A DNA stretch of 64,000 bases from Atrina japonica (Eukaryota; Mollusca; Bivalvia; Pterioida; Pinnidae): assembly GCA_030159075.1 (NCBI GenBank), contig BROG01000138.1, forward strand, positions 904,501 to 968,500, in the 5' to 3' direction. The translations under genes and the position numbers were made by a program. The notes below the pieces were generated by a model. That model was not told where the DNA came from, searched no databases, and saw nothing but the letters and a program-made list of their open reading frames with translations. Of the stretch, positions 34,464 through 47,247 are shown in pieces. Each line of letters opens with the position of its first letter. The stretch's first letter is position 1.

Positions 34464-34730
34464 CACCTAGGCAGATAGTTATGTTTTGAGATTCATATGA
34501 TCATAATTCGATACTAATTTAAAATCCTTAAGTTTGCATTTTTGATATTCTAAAGGTTCGAATATAAGCTATGGTATGCCGTAACATGTACATGAGTCAC
34601 ATGGGCAGATATCTAAGTTTTGAGATACATGTTATCATAACTATTGTTTTTATGACTAATATTGATATATGATCCATTTTATTATTGGTAGAAACGCTTA
34701 ATTTGATATTCTATATAGTCGTTACACAGT
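34464..34730. repeat. Diverged 131-bp tandem duplication
   Basis: GGCAGATAGTTATGTTTTGA at about 34471 and GGCAGATATCTAAGTTTTGA at about 34602 start two diverged units. Both continue with an ATGATCATAA/GTTATCATAA block. Confidence 0.55.
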
Positions 34731-36244
34731 TTGTTAACTCCTTTATACAATACAAATTTGTTCACGCCATTCATTGATTTACCAAAAAGACAAAATTGCT
34801 CAGTTCTAAGGACAACGTTGGAGAGATTCCTCCACTGAAATTTACATTTTTTGAAGATAATTTTATGTTAAACTCCTATTATTTGATCAGTTCTTCATTT
34901 TATTGTTAGATCTATAAATAACATATTCAAGGTGATCTGATATAGATTATAATCTACCCTCCGGTTATCTGTAAATTTCTTTATGATAATTCTTAAAAGA
35001 CGTATATACATACACCACATGACCCATGATAAAACAACTAGCAAAATAATACACATGAAGTATCACCAAACTAAGGTATATATAGGAGAGTGCTTTAAGT
35101 TCAACTGTCGTGGTTTAAGATGTGTGCTTTAAGGAAAATCGTATCTGAAAATTGCAAATGTAAATTGAATAGTTTTTTTCTCTAAAGTGTTTCGGAACAA
35201 AAAAAACATTTTGTGATGAGATTATCCTTTGGATAAAAAACAAGAACATTTGCCATGTCGCATAATGAGGATGCAGAAAATCGTCCCTCTTTTTTTCAAA
35301 TGGTACCCTGGTAAAAAGCAAACTTCGATTGATTTTATATGGCATTGGACAGTTGGTTTTATCATTAATATTTCATGAAATGAGGCTATGGATGTGAAGT
35401 TTATCATAATTCTGCTAGAGCTCTGCCAGACCTTCGTTCTTCAAAAGCATTTTAATCATTACAGTTCATCATCAGAATTTGCGTTTAGCTTTCGGTGCAT
35501 ACAGGCCTTCTTTGGTAGAAAGTTTATATGCAAAGGCAAATGGCTAACTGAAAAATTAGAATAACATTATCCTTATAACATATTACTAAATTAAACTTTC
35601 ATTCATCAACCGCAGTTCACAGTTCACCCATTTTATAAAAGCAATATGAAAATCGGACACGAACTATCGCGCTTTTTTGGTATAGGAATTTAAGAACGCA
35701 TTGGTTACAGTGCCTTATTCCTTTACAATATTTCCGACAAGACTAAAACAAAATTCCGCCGTGGGAGCTATGCTAACCATTTGCTAACTTATCACTAACT
35801 CACTACTGATAAAAAGATCACAAACAACTCATATTAAACTAGACCAGAAGTATCTAGAATTAAAAAAAAACATATGATGAAGATAACTTCATCTCAATAA
35901 TTACTGTTGGATCAAAAATTGAACCTGCGGAACGTTTCCACAGTTGCAATAATCAACTATAAAATTTCGAAATCTAACCTTCCTCGAGATGCATCAATTT
36001 TTCCATCAGCAATAAAATATTATCATAATTATGCTTTACGCAATTGGGTCATATTTTCATTTTCTCTCTCTTACTTAAAGTCTATTGAAAGTATGCAGTT
36101 ATCAAATACTGTATACAATGAAATTTTCGCCCCGTGTTTATATTCCCTTTTACGACAGAAAAACATTCTCTTCGGCTTAATTTCGCTCTTAATCACCATA
36201 GTCTCTCGTATAGCATTGTTGGTTGTCAATGCTTTAGTTATATA
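34731..36244. other. No supported gene
   Basis: The longest frame is 35907-36245 (plus), directly before a LINE remnant. It may be decayed LINE sequence but carries no recognisable motif. Confidence 0.4.
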
Positions 36245-36470
36245 GCTATATAGATATACTTGATGACGCTGATAGAATAGCCCTTTATAAATTTCGTACA
36301 AGTAATAACAGACTACCTGTTGAAACTGGACGATGGTTTGTTATAGAAAAAGATCAAAGATTTTGTACTTCCTGTAATGACAATGAAATTGGTGATGAGT
36401 TTCACTATTTGTTTAAGTGTAAAGCTTTTTGCAAGAAGTCGATGCATTGATTTTAGAAGTAGGTCTCGAC
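36245..36470 (+). pseudogene. LINE ORF2 C-terminal remnant
   Basis: The plus frame reads DRIALYKFRTSNNRLPVETG, then RWFVIEKDQRFCTSCN, then IGDEFHYLFKC. This is the conserved LINE tail: Lys-Phe-Arg-Thr-Ser-Asn-x-x-Leu-Pro, Gly-Arg-Trp, Cys-x-x-Cys, Asp-Glu-Phe-His, Cys. It stays open from about 36253 to the stop after KKSMH. The 3' non-coding tail follows at 36471-36695. Confidence 0.85.
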
Positions 36471-36695
36471 CAAACATTTAAGTTTTAGAACTTTATTTCA
36501 TTCTGTCATGTTACGTAAATTATGTAAATTTATTAGAATAATTCATCATAGCCTCTCCACAACAATAAGTATCATTGATTTGTATTAATATCTAATTGTA
36601 CTTGAACACTACAAACATTGTATATATTGTATATTTGTTATTTTCTCAATGCCTTTGTATTCTGGTAAGAGAGAATAAAGAATCTTGAATCTTGA
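36471..36695 (+). mobile_element. LINE 3' tail ending in ATCTTGA repeats
   Basis: After the ORF2 stop the sequence runs to AATAAAGAATCTTGAATCTTG, an AATAAA signal merging into a 7-bp ATCTTGA microsatellite. A short simple-repeat 3' end rather than poly-A is typical of several LINE clades such as CR1-like ones. Confidence 0.65.
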
Positions 36696-36867
36696 ATCTA
36701 TAGCTTGAAAACTTCGCCTTAACTTTGAATTCTGTCTCTCATCTAAAGGCGAAAATTAAAAAGGAACGAAAATTTACGGGTATACATTAAATAAATACTA
36801 CATCTATAGTACATGTACTTGGAACAACCCATTATTTAACATCAGTTGGCACAGACATTCTATTTTG

Positions 36868-37090
36868 TTAATTCCCGGGGTCATATTGGATTCATTGGTA
36901 ATACTACTGCAGAAAAAGAAACAGACCCAGGCAAAATTAATGAAATATCAGACTCCAAAACTCTTTATATTGATCTCAAACCATCTACATGTATTTTAAC
37001 CAAGTAAACGCATCATTTCAAAGTCACTGGGATACCCAAATGAATGACAAGTTACACAGTATTACTCCTACCAAGAAGTTTTAAATCTAT
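36868..37090 (+). pseudogene. LINE RNase H-region remnant
   Basis: One frame reads VNSRGHIGFIGNTTAEKETD, resembling the Val-x-Ser-His-x-Gly-Ile-x-Gly-Asn-x-x-Ala-Asp block of LINE RNase H domains, with the His displaced. It continues EISDSK, then in another frame HFQSHWDTQMNDKLHSITP, the region after the RNase H domain. Such domains occur in I/Nimb-type LINEs. It is a different element from the one ending at 36695. Confidence 0.65.
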
Positions 37091-38034
37091 TTTCGATGAT
37101 GATCGAAAGGACAAAGTTATATTAACACGATAAAGAAATGGGCAAATAAACTAACGAACATCTGTGAAGGGAGAATCCACCAGAATATGTCCCATGTACA
37201 TACCTTTTAACTGTTAAAGATATTTAATCGACTGTTTTCATTTTAAATATATGCGCGATGACTTTTATTCAGACCAGGATTTAAGGTTTTTACTCCAGAG
37301 TGTCGCTGGCGATGTTATAATAATTTGCTTTTTAAAAAGAAATAAATTGTTACAACAAACTTTGAATTTGTTAACCGTTTTACAAACGTTGTTTTATATA
37401 AATTTCAACCAATAAACCATATCATTTTATGTTACCTAAAATAGGTACTGCTAAATTGTAATTGAATCCAGCCATGATATTACTGAAATATCGTTACAAC
37501 AATAAATAATTAATTAAGTTAGCATTAAGAATAGCATTGCAACATCCATCTTTATATTCCATTAATGATTCCGTCAAATCAATCAATATTCTGCAATAGA
37601 CGCCCTGTCAATCAAAATTTTGTAATTGACGTAGAAATCACCGTATGTACCAACCTTCCATACTCAACCCTATTACATAGCTTGTTATATATGAGAATTA
37701 AATGATAATATTTATTGTAAATTCATTATTTTACAGCTGTAAAGTAGAAATATAGAATAAATAGTAAACTGAATTTCTAGAGTATCCCCGATTTTGTCAA
37801 CTAGGTGTACCTATACGAGGGCAAGTGATCAAAACATCGCACTTTGTACTCTCGTGTAAATAGCCTTTATAGGCTGTGTGGATTCGAACCTTTCCTTGGA
37901 TAATAAATATATTATGAGGGAGTAGTTCAGGGAAGTTTCCTTTCGGGTGACTGAATTGTATTAATTTTTCATTGGAATATACAATGGAGGTGTATTGTCC
38001 ATCACTGAAAATTGGCTGCCAAGATATAACAAGA
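37091..38034. other. No supported gene
   Basis: AT-rich; possibly continued LINE decay up to about 37330. The minus frame 37797-38051 has no recognisable domain. Confidence 0.4.
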
Positions 38035-38400
38035 ATTGTGAAGTGTGGCATATAACGCTAAAATAATAAATCTGCGATTAAAAAAAACAAGATGAACAAG
38101 GTATAGAGGACATATCCCAAGATAAGAGTGAATAGTTGAGAAGCAAGGTGTACAAAAATGATTTACACATTGTGAAATTTACATGCTTACAACATTAAAA
38201 TATGCATACGATTTGCTATTCCATACAAAGCATTTTATACTTCTTTTGTGGCATATAATGCTAGTACAGTGATGAAGACAAACAAGTAAGAGAAGACACA
38301 TTCCCGGACTAAAGTACTAGTAAATCGGTAAGGGGTCAGATGTAGAAAACATAACTAAAGTTCAGTATGTAATTGACATGCTTACAACATTGAAAATAAA
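38035..38400. repeat. Diverged tandem duplication, about 212 bp
   Basis: GTGGCATATAACGCTA at about 38046 and GTGGCATATAATGCTA at about 38249 begin two units. Each ends with a GACATGCTTACAACATT-type block (about 38180 and 38379). Confidence 0.5.
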
Positions 38401-38436
38401 GTTTGTTTTTTTGTCTTTGATCATGGGAGTAAAACG

Positions 38437-38486
38437 TATTATTATTATTATTATTATTAATTATTATTATTATTATTATTATTATT
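38437..38486. repeat. (ATT)n microsatellite
   Basis: About 16 ATT units with one TAA interruption. Confidence 0.95.
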
Positions 38487-39310
38487 CAAATCTTTGATAC
38501 CACTTGTACGACATAAGACATATACCAGTGGGGAATCCTATATAATCTAAATACAAACATTTATCCAAAGATTTTAATAAAATAAAATGAAAACCTTTTC
38601 ATCAAAGCCAAGTCCTACATTATATCTTTTTTCTGCTGCATTGATTTTGATAACATGTCATATGTGTACATTTATATACACTAGCATATTATAAATTCAA
38701 AGAGCCATGAAATATATGAAAATGGTTGAAAGAAAACGTAAGCTGGTCTTTTGAAGATCGGCGTGTGAAAACCACAAATAAGTCATTGTAGACCCTGTGA
38801 CCTTCTGTCTAGATTAGTCAAAAACCGTCTATGTAAATATTGGGATTTAGATCAAATTTAAGCTGACTTAATATAATGGTTTTTAGTTTAACTCTGAAAA
38901 CATCTAATGTGTACCTATCTGACTTTACAAAATGTAGAAATATCAAAAGCAGTGAAAAGTTTCCACTGTTATAAAGCTAGGGAACTCCTGAAGTCTGAGA
39001 GCTAAGCTTATACTAAAACCTTTGCTTATTCTGATATATGTTTGGTTACGCAGGCTAAATTAAAAGTATAATGACACCAAACTATCATCTCTTGTCTTTA
39101 TGGGAAGGACTAATAAGTCTGAAGTCAGTGCAGGCATGCACCATATTCGGGTGAGAAATTATAGGATTTTGTGTACCTTCCTAGACCTATATCAAAGCTT
39201 AGATAACAGAAGCAAAAATTTGTTTCTGATTTTGAAAATTGGACGTCGACGAAGACCTGGGGTCCTTTAGGTAACATTTTCAATCACAAAGTATCAGCTA
39301 GAACCTAATA
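38487..39310. other. Nothing recognised
   Basis: Non-coding AT-rich DNA. Confidence 0.45.
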
Positions 39311-39480
39311 TATACGAGGGTTGATTGGTAAGTTTTGAACCTTGTACTGAAGGAGTTAAGCAGGGTTATCCAATTTCACTCAAGCTATTCTCCAATTATT
39401 TAACGCTGTGTTACCAACGAACGGCCATTTGAACATTTTTTGTCGAAGAAGTAACACTCTAAAGCAAAAACAGCACGCGA
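39311..39480 (+). mobile_element. Mariner 5' end fragment (probable)
   Basis: TATACGAGGGTTGATTGGTA matches the inverted-repeat end of the mariner at 28247, and the next 150 bp are non-coding in the manner of a mariner 5' leader. No transposase core follows before the 15-bp satellite begins. Confidence 0.5.
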
Positions 39481-39559
39481 CAATGTGTGTACGAAAATCG
39501 ACAATAAAAACAAGCAGAAACATGGTGACAACGACATAATAAGTTTTGATATTGTCTAA

Positions 39560-41675
39560 TAGCAAATTATGTTGTAATATATTGTGTCAAAACAGATTAT
39601 GACATAACAGATTGTATTGTAATATATTTTGTTATAACAAATTATGTTGTGTAATATATTGTTTTAATATACTATGTCATTATACCAGATTGTGTTGTAA
39701 TATATTGTGGCATAACAGATTATGTCATCACAAATTGTGTTGAAATATATTGTGTCATAATAGAGAATATTGCAATATATTGAGTGATAACAGATTATGT
39801 TGTAATACATTTAATAATAACAGATTATTTCATAACAGATTGTATTGTAATATAATGCGTTATAACAGATTGTGTTGTAATATATTCTATCAAGACAGAT
39901 TGTGTTGTAATATGTTGTGTCATAACAGATTTTGATGTAATACGTTGTGTCATAACAAATTTATTTGTAATGCATTGTGTGTAATATATTATGACATAAC
40001 TGATTGTGTTGTAATAAATTTGTTCATAACATATCTTATTGCAATATACTGTTATTACAGTTTGTGTTGTAATACAGATTACGTCGTAACGTAATATCTT
40101 GTGAAATAACTTATTGTGTTGTAATATATTGTCTTACAACAATGTGTTTTGTAATATAATGTGTCAAAACAGTTTGTGTTGTCATACAGATTGTGTCACA
40201 ACGTCATATATTGTGTCATAACAGTTTATGTTGTAATATACCGTGTGATAACAGATTGTGTCATGCCAGGTTATGTCATAACAGATTGTGTTGTGATAAA
40301 ATGTATCATAACAGAATGTTTTAATACATTATGACATAATATATTGTGTTGTAATAAATTGTACCATAACAGTTTGTGTTGTTATACAGATTGTGGCATT
40401 ACGTAATATATTGTCTTAATAGTTTGTGTTGTAATATATTGTGTCATAACAGATTGTGTTGAAATATATTGTGTCATTACAGTTTGTGTTGTTATACACA
40501 TTGTGTCATAACGTAATATATTGTGACATAGCAGATTGTAATGTGATATATTGTGTCTTAACAGTTTGCGTTGTAATATATTGTCTTATAACAGACTGTG
40601 TTGTGAAACATTGTGCCATAACAGTTTCTGATGAAGTATTTTGTGTCATAACAGTTCGCGTTGTAATATATTGTGTCAAAACAGTTTGTGTTGTTATATA
40701 TTGTATCATAACAGATTCTGTTATAACATTTTGTGTCATCTCATATTGTGTTGTTATATATTTTTATAACAGACTTATATGATATGTTGTGTCAAAATAG
40801 ATTGTGGAACAACAATTTTGTCATAATACAGTGTGTCACAATATCTAAACAAGTATAATAACAGTCTTTTATAACAAATAGTGATATAACAGATTGTCTT
40901 ATAACAGATCGTGTCAATATGTAACAGATATATAACAGATTGTGTCATAACAGATTGTGACATAATAGATTGTGACATAATAGATTCTGTCATAATAAAT
41001 TGTGACACAATAAATTGTGTCATAATAGCTTGTGTTATGACAGATTGTGTCATGACAGATCGTGACATAATAGATTGCGTCGTAACAGATTTCGACATCA
41101 TATATTTTGTCATAATAATTTGTGTCATAACAGATTTTGTAATAATAGAGTGTGACATAACAGATCGTGTCAATATGTAACAGATTGTTTTATGATATAA
41201 CATATCGTCACATAACAGATTGTAACATAATAGATTGTGTCATAATAAATTGTGTCATAATAGATTGTGTCATAACAGATTGTGTCATTATAGATATTGT
41301 CATAACAGATTGTGTCATAACATATTGTGACATAATTGATTGTGTCATAATTGATTGTGTCATAACAGAATGTGACATGATAAATTGTGTCATAATAGAT
41401 TGTCATAATAGATCATGCCATAACAGATTATGTCATAAAAGATTGTCACAACAGATTGTGTCATAACAAAATAGATGGCATCATAACATTGCGTCATAAC
41501 AGAATGTGTCATAATAGAATATGTCATAACAGATTATTTCATGATATATTTTGTCATAATAGAATATTTCATAATAGATATTGTCATAACAAATCATGTC
41601 ATTACATATTGTGTCATAATATATTTAATTTGTGTCATAATAGATTGTGTCATAATGGATTTTGCAATAAAGTGT
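39560..41675. repeat. 15-bp satellite array, 2.1 kb
   Basis: About 140 degenerate monomers of CAGATTGTGTCATAA. The left half is dominated by alternation with TATATTGTGTCATAA and TGTTGTAA variants, giving a 30-bp period. The right half (about 40920-41675) is more regular and monomeric. Because 15 is divisible by three, long false frames with five-residue repeats appear on both strands. Confidence 0.95.
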
Positions 41676-42351
41676 ATTTTTAACCTAAAAAGAACCGAGG
41701 TAAACGACTAAATTAAATTTTAATACATTGTATGGGAAATCGAGGAAATAAACAGCAGCAAACATAAAATAGATAAACAGATACATTTACTTTTGCGTTT
41801 TAATTTTTGGTCGAAATAGACATGACCGAGGTATCTATTGGTCAAAACAACCTACCTTAATTACAAGCACCCGAAGCATATCTTTCTCCAAATCTGCGGG
41901 TCCGGAACGTTTCCCTCTATTAACTCTGATTACCAGTAATCGTTACATAACTGAAAACTCAAAGTCTTTGATACGGAAATACGGCATTGTTGTTTCTAAT
42001 CAGAAAAGTAAACAGTCAAATATTTCGGTGTTTACTTTAACAGCATGTCACCTTAGATAAAAGAAGAACGCAGGGGGATTACATGTAATCCCGCAGTCAG
42101 CTTCAAATAGATCGCTGTACACGTCATTTTATCACTTTTCCTTAGGGACTTTGTAATTCCGGTAAAAAGGAATGTTAATAATGATGTATGTGTAATTCCA
42201 TGGCCTTTTTCAAATGCAGCAGAAAATCTTCTTGAAGACAAATAATTTTTACCGAAATCATTTACCTTTTGATCCTCTCTTACCAGTCTCATTTTGAGAC
42301 CAGGATAACGGTATTAAATTATTTTTTATTTAAAATTCGTCAAGTTCTTAC

Positions 42352-42352
<1 letters not shown>
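41676..42352. other. No supported gene
   Basis: Moderately less AT-rich; no frame with recognisable motifs. Confidence 0.4.
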
Positions 42353-42442
<90 letters not shown>

Positions 42443-42471
42443 TTTATTTATTTATTTATTTATTTATTTAT
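42353..42471. repeat. (TA)n then (TTTA)n microsatellite
   Basis: About 42 TA units followed directly by seven TTTA units. Confidence 0.95.
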
Positions 42472-42504
42472 CTCATTAGATTTTCTATATTTAGATTTTC
42501 ACTT

Positions 42505-43020
42505 ATCTGAAATATGATATCAACTTGACTCTATTTCACAGTATGATATTGACTTGGATTATGTTCCACCGTATGATATTGATGACTCTGATCCGGAATA
42601 TGATATTGACTATGAAATTGTTCCACAAAATGATATTGACTCTTATTAAAAATATGATATCATCTTGACTCCGTTCCAGAATATGATATTGACTTTGATT
42701 CTGTTCCACCCTATGATATTGACTCAAATCAGCAATATACCATCTTGACTCCGTTCCAGAATATGATATTGACTTTGATTCTGTTCCACCCTATGATATT
42801 GACTCAAATCAGCAATATACCATCTTGACTCCGTTCCAGAATATGATATTGACTTTGTTTCTGTTCCAAGGGATGATATTGACTTTGATTCTGTTGCATG
42901 ATATTTAATCTGATCGTAAATATAATATCATCTTGACTCTGATCCGGAATATGATATTATTATCTTGACTCTGTTTCAGAAGTTTGAGATGCAATATTCG
43001 GTCTAATCCGGAATATGATA
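42505..43020. repeat. Minisatellite with 80-bp higher-order unit
   Basis: Degenerate 25-30-bp units are built on TATGATATTGACT and TGTTCCA. In the centre CATCTTGACTCCGTTCCAGA recurs at 42661, 42741 and 42821, an exact 80-bp step with nearly identical units. The edges are irregular. Confidence 0.9.
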
Positions 43021-44051
43021 TTATTAATATCTTCATTTTAATCTTCAAGAATTACATATTTTACAAAGAAAAAAATACAAATAATTTATTTACAGTGATT
43101 TTGTCGAGGAGAAAATTTGTCTTCAGTTTCGGGATATTCCAATTTTATGAAATCAATAAAAATCACGTTTTTCAGATATTGGCTAGAAATCATCTGTTTT
43201 TCATTGTTTTAGTCACGTTTACCATGTATCAAACAAGCCCACGTTAAATTACATTCTAAGCTCATAAACTTGTAGGTATTATGGAAGTCTTGATTATATA
43301 TTACTTAAGTTTAAAAATAAATAGCCTTATATATGTTTACAAAAAGTACATAACACCCGTCCACCACTTAACAAACAAAATTTTATGTGAACTCTCCAAC
43401 GGTCGGCCCATTTGATCAAGTAAGAAAACCGGAGGGCATGATCGCGTTGTCGGATTTTGTTCATATCTTCACCTCTCCGTGTCATTAGAAGATACCAAGC
43501 ATACCTGACCGAATAAACACGTTCATTCATACGATTTTGTCAAGCGGGACTAAATAATTGTCGATAGACGAATAGGTAAGTAGGAAAGTATTTCAGTTTT
43601 GGAATAGACCTACATGTATGTATGTATGTATATAAATACAGGAGTGTTAACATGGAATATTCTTCTAGTGGTGCACAGTAGTGGGAGGCAAACCGATAAC
43701 ATACCCCTGTGATGTAAGTCTGTGTATGTGTATACAAGAAGTCACTAAGTTTTACCGGTGTTGAAGGATCTGGGGCGTCTTTATCCTTAGAAGGTAATTA
43801 TAGACCACTGTTATTTGTTTGTAGCAATACATAAATAGATATAAAACATGTACTGTACAGACAATAACTAAAAGTTATATTATGTACGAGATATTTTTAA
43901 CTTTATAGAAAACATCGTATTTTAAAAGTCTAATCCTCAGTAATTCCTCATCTCGCTGCGTGATTATGCAATAATGCTGATTTGACAAAATTCCAGATTG
44001 GCGTATTTAGTAAAATGCTGTAATACAAGTGTGTAACAATAGCCTACTATT

Positions 44052-44054
<3 letters not shown>
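43021..44054. other. No supported gene
   Basis: Contains a short GTAT run near 43615. Frames are short and unrecognised. Confidence 0.4.

Positions 44055-44114
<60 letters not shown>
44055..44114. repeat. (CT)n microsatellite
   Basis: Thirty uninterrupted CT units, followed by GTATCGTGCAGGTTGGCCTA. A similar flank (GTATCGTGTAGATTAGTCTA) follows the CT tract at 45470, so the two tracts are probably related by duplication of a larger element. Confidence 0.95.
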
Positions 44115-44117
<3 letters not shown>

Positions 44118-44320
44118 TCGTGCAGGTTGGCCTACATCAGTAATAAAATGTTTTAATGATGTAATATAACGGTCTAGGTGTCCTGTAATCACCAACGTTA
44201 TACTTTCTTACGGTATTTCCATGTAGCCGACAGTTATAAATAATGCAGCAGTTTACATCTGTTGACATAACAGTTTAATAATATTCCAGTCAATATGTCA
44301 CTTGAAGAAAGAAACAGATA

Positions 44321-44381
44321 CACATAGATAGATAGATAGGTAGGTAGGTAGGTAGGTAGGTAGCCATGAAAGAAAGGAAAG

Positions 44382-44412
<31 letters not shown>

Positions 44413-44485
44413 GTAGGTAGGTAGGTAGATAGGTAGGTTGCCATGATAGACAGGTAGCCATAATAGATAGATATACAGATAGATG
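44321..44485. repeat. (GATA)n/(GGTA)n compound microsatellite
   Basis: Blocks of GATA and GGTA alternate in two similar halves separated by a GCCATGAAAGAAAGGAAAG spacer. Confidence 0.95.
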
Positions 44486-45467
44486 CGTAAATAAACGGAT
44501 AGACAGAAAGAATTAGATTAAAGCAAAAATAAATTGGACATTCGATTACAAATACCATTGACCAATGATAGATTTGCATTTACCTATCATGATCAGTCAG
44601 AATCATTGTAATAACACGTAATAATATGACCCCTGGGGTCAAGATTTGTACAGCTCAGGTATTAAATATTTAACACGACATACATTTCCATGGGGAAACC
44701 ATAAACAGTTTGTGAAATATGTATAAATTTCATTTGCATTGATAATGGAAGTTGATGAATATTTAAAAGTAACTGATTGACTCCGTTTATTTCTTTATGT
44801 GATAAAAGTCTATTTTATTGATATTCTTCACATACGATTTTAAATGCTTTGTTTTTAAGCCTTCAAACACTTTTATATGTTCTTCTTATATGTGTGTAAA
44901 ATTAACTATTTAGCAAGCGACAGAAAGTGATTCTAAGTGAATAACAAAATTGACAGTCCGAGATGTTTGTAGATTTCAGCCATTTCAACAATTCTTAATG
45001 CATTATTTCACAAAAATCAACTTTCCTCAGTGTGTGTGTGTGTGTGTGTGTGATATTCCTAGTCATCTCGTGGGGATATTGAAGATTGACATTTTTTGAA
45101 ACCCGTAAAACGCAAATCACTGATCCCGATTAAGAGTAAAGCCTTCAGCCATGATAATTTCCTCGAACAGTCAGTGCTTTGAAAATAAGTAACAATACAT
45201 TTCAGAAATATTTTACATTGAATGCACAGATAAACAATTGATACTGATTTGTTCGACCTGGTTGGTTGAAGGTCTCTCAGTTATAGTGTAATTTGATACG
45301 ATGATTTTGCTCGACTTGGTATACTATATTGTTGTTCTGAATCGTTTTCAATTACTGGTTCTTTAATTGTACTAGAAACCATCAATGTGTCTTGTAAAGT
45401 TCTTAACAAAATTTAAATTTAAATACTTTAATGATGTCCGTCTAACGTGTCCTGGGATGTATAGAAC

Positions 45468-45469
<2 letters not shown>
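44486..45469. other. Nothing recognised
   Basis: AT-rich non-coding DNA with a short GT run at about 45031-45051. Confidence 0.45.

Positions 45470-45522
<53 letters not shown>
45470..45522. repeat. (CT)n microsatellite
   Basis: About 26 CT units. Its upstream (TCTAACGTGTCC / TCTAGGTGTCC on the opposite side) and downstream flanks resemble those at 44055. Confidence 0.95.
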
Positions 45523-45525
<3 letters not shown>

Positions 45526-46717
45526 CGTGTAGATTAGTCTATTGTCTTTTCAAATGTTGAAAATTAACTAACTCGAGTCAACATTCGTTGTGGAATCTCT
45601 CTATGCATGATAAGTTGAAATATATTACCAAAACCATATATACCAAAAATATAATGATTTAAAGATACAGAATGATAATACTTACGATAGAATTATAATG
45701 ATGGCACCCAGCTTATCTGGCGATTAAAACATTAATAAAAAAAAATCTATGTTTAGATACGCGACTCTATTTATTGCTCGCAAATGTATATCTCTTATTG
45801 TAATTCGGAAACCATTGTACAGAACAAGACAGTGTGATAAAAGAAATACAATAATAATCACAAAAATACACTTCATTTGAATTTTGAACATTTATGTCAA
45901 GCGATTATTCAGTGACAGTAAGTCGTATAAAAATATTATTACTCTGGCATTTTGCCGCTGTCCATTTTACAAAATAATCTGACCTCTCTTTGTTACAAAT
46001 ATAAACAAAACGTGACACGTGACGTAAATATATTTTCTAGAAAATAATAATAATAATGTCAGTAACAGCGCTAGTTTGTGTTTTTTAAAAGGTGAAGGAC
46101 TAACGGTACACACACTCATTCATCTCCCGCGGGGGTAAATTCGTCATGCCGTGATCAGCGTGGTAAGGTGTACTTGTCATTCTAGTAGTATCTTTGGCTT
46201 TGTGATAAACTGCACCTTGTGTGGTTACATTATTGCTGATTCTTTATTGCCAAGGAGAGCCATTGTAATATACATTTAAAAAATACTTATTTTTATAACA
46301 AAATCAATTATATCGATCCATCCTATGTGGGAAGGGTAAAAAAAAAACCCACTGGATCGGGGGTTCAATACTGAATAAAACAAAATTCGTTCAGTCAAGC
46401 GTATTTCCGCAGTTTATACCTATAAACTACGTAAAACGTTCAGAAAGTCGTAATACATACCCTGTCGTAATCCTCTGTCGATTGTCAATATTATAAACAT
46501 AGTACCAAAGTTAAAATGCCCAAGACGATCGTTTCTGTCAATTAGACTTCATCAGTTTAGCTCCAATTTTGCAAAAAGGTTTTCTAAAGGAAAAGTGGTA
46601 TTAGACATGGCCAAAAAATGAAATTTAAAAGTAAGATGGGAATAACAACAAGCAATTATGAGTTTGAAAAAAAAACTATAGCTTTACCCACGAGAACTAT
46701 TTGATTGTGAATATTGT
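45523..46717. other. No supported gene
   Basis: No coding signal in frames longer than 60 codons. Confidence 0.45.
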
Positions 46718-46913
46718 TGTACGCCACTCCGGTGGAGGAGAGAACCTGGTTACCTTGGAAGATACCACCAGCCTTCCGCAAGTAAACTGGCAAAGTGTCT
46801 CACAAAAATCAGCTTAGGTTCCAGTGGGGCTCAGACCTGCGTTGATTAGGAGTGAAAGTCTTCATGGTTTAAAGCGCGATGCTCTAACCACTTTGTCACG
46901 GAGCTACGACCCC
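46718..46913 (-). mobile_element. tRNA-derived SINE, family B
   Basis: On the minus strand the head reads GTCGTAGCTCCGTGACAAAG and then TGGTTAGAGCATCGCGC, an A-box-like region. B-box-like GGTCTGAGCCCC follows, then AACCTAAGCTGATTTTTGTG and TTTACTTGCGGAAGG. It is the better-preserved relative of 15962-16122. No target duplication could be identified. Confidence 0.65.
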
Positions 46914-47120
46914 CTCCCCCGAGAAGTAAGTCATTCATGAAGATTTAAGAATGGTACTGTATAACAAATATGACCGTCGGAACGCTGCTATGTCTGAACC
47001 ACACGAGGCCGAAACTATGTCAAGACAATAAAGTCCAGTACACATATATACATGTACATCTATCATATGTATGACTACAGTTGTATAGTAATGCCTGCCA
47101 AAGGGAAGTACCAGTATGCA

Positions 47121-47247
47121 AAAAAACAGTAAAACACTCAAAATTCACAAATTTTAGGCTACTTGGCCTTGATCATATTGTCGTCTTTCACTTGATGAAG
47201 GCCAAGTTGCCGAAAATTTGTGAATTTTGAGTGTTTTCCTGTTTTTT
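47121..47247. mobile_element. Hairpin element, 52-bp arms
   Basis: The arm 47121-47172 pairs with 47196-47247 with about four mismatches around a 23-bp loop. The inner stem contains ACTTGGCCTT/AAGGCCAAGT and the outer stem AACACTCAAAATTCACAAAT. A fold-back MITE or other inverted insertion. Confidence 0.75.

Noticed and set aside
40456..41466. Long frames with repeats such as MTQSV and VITDC on both strands
   Set aside because: A consequence of the 15-bp satellite period. Codon structure is identical to the repeat and both strands are open.
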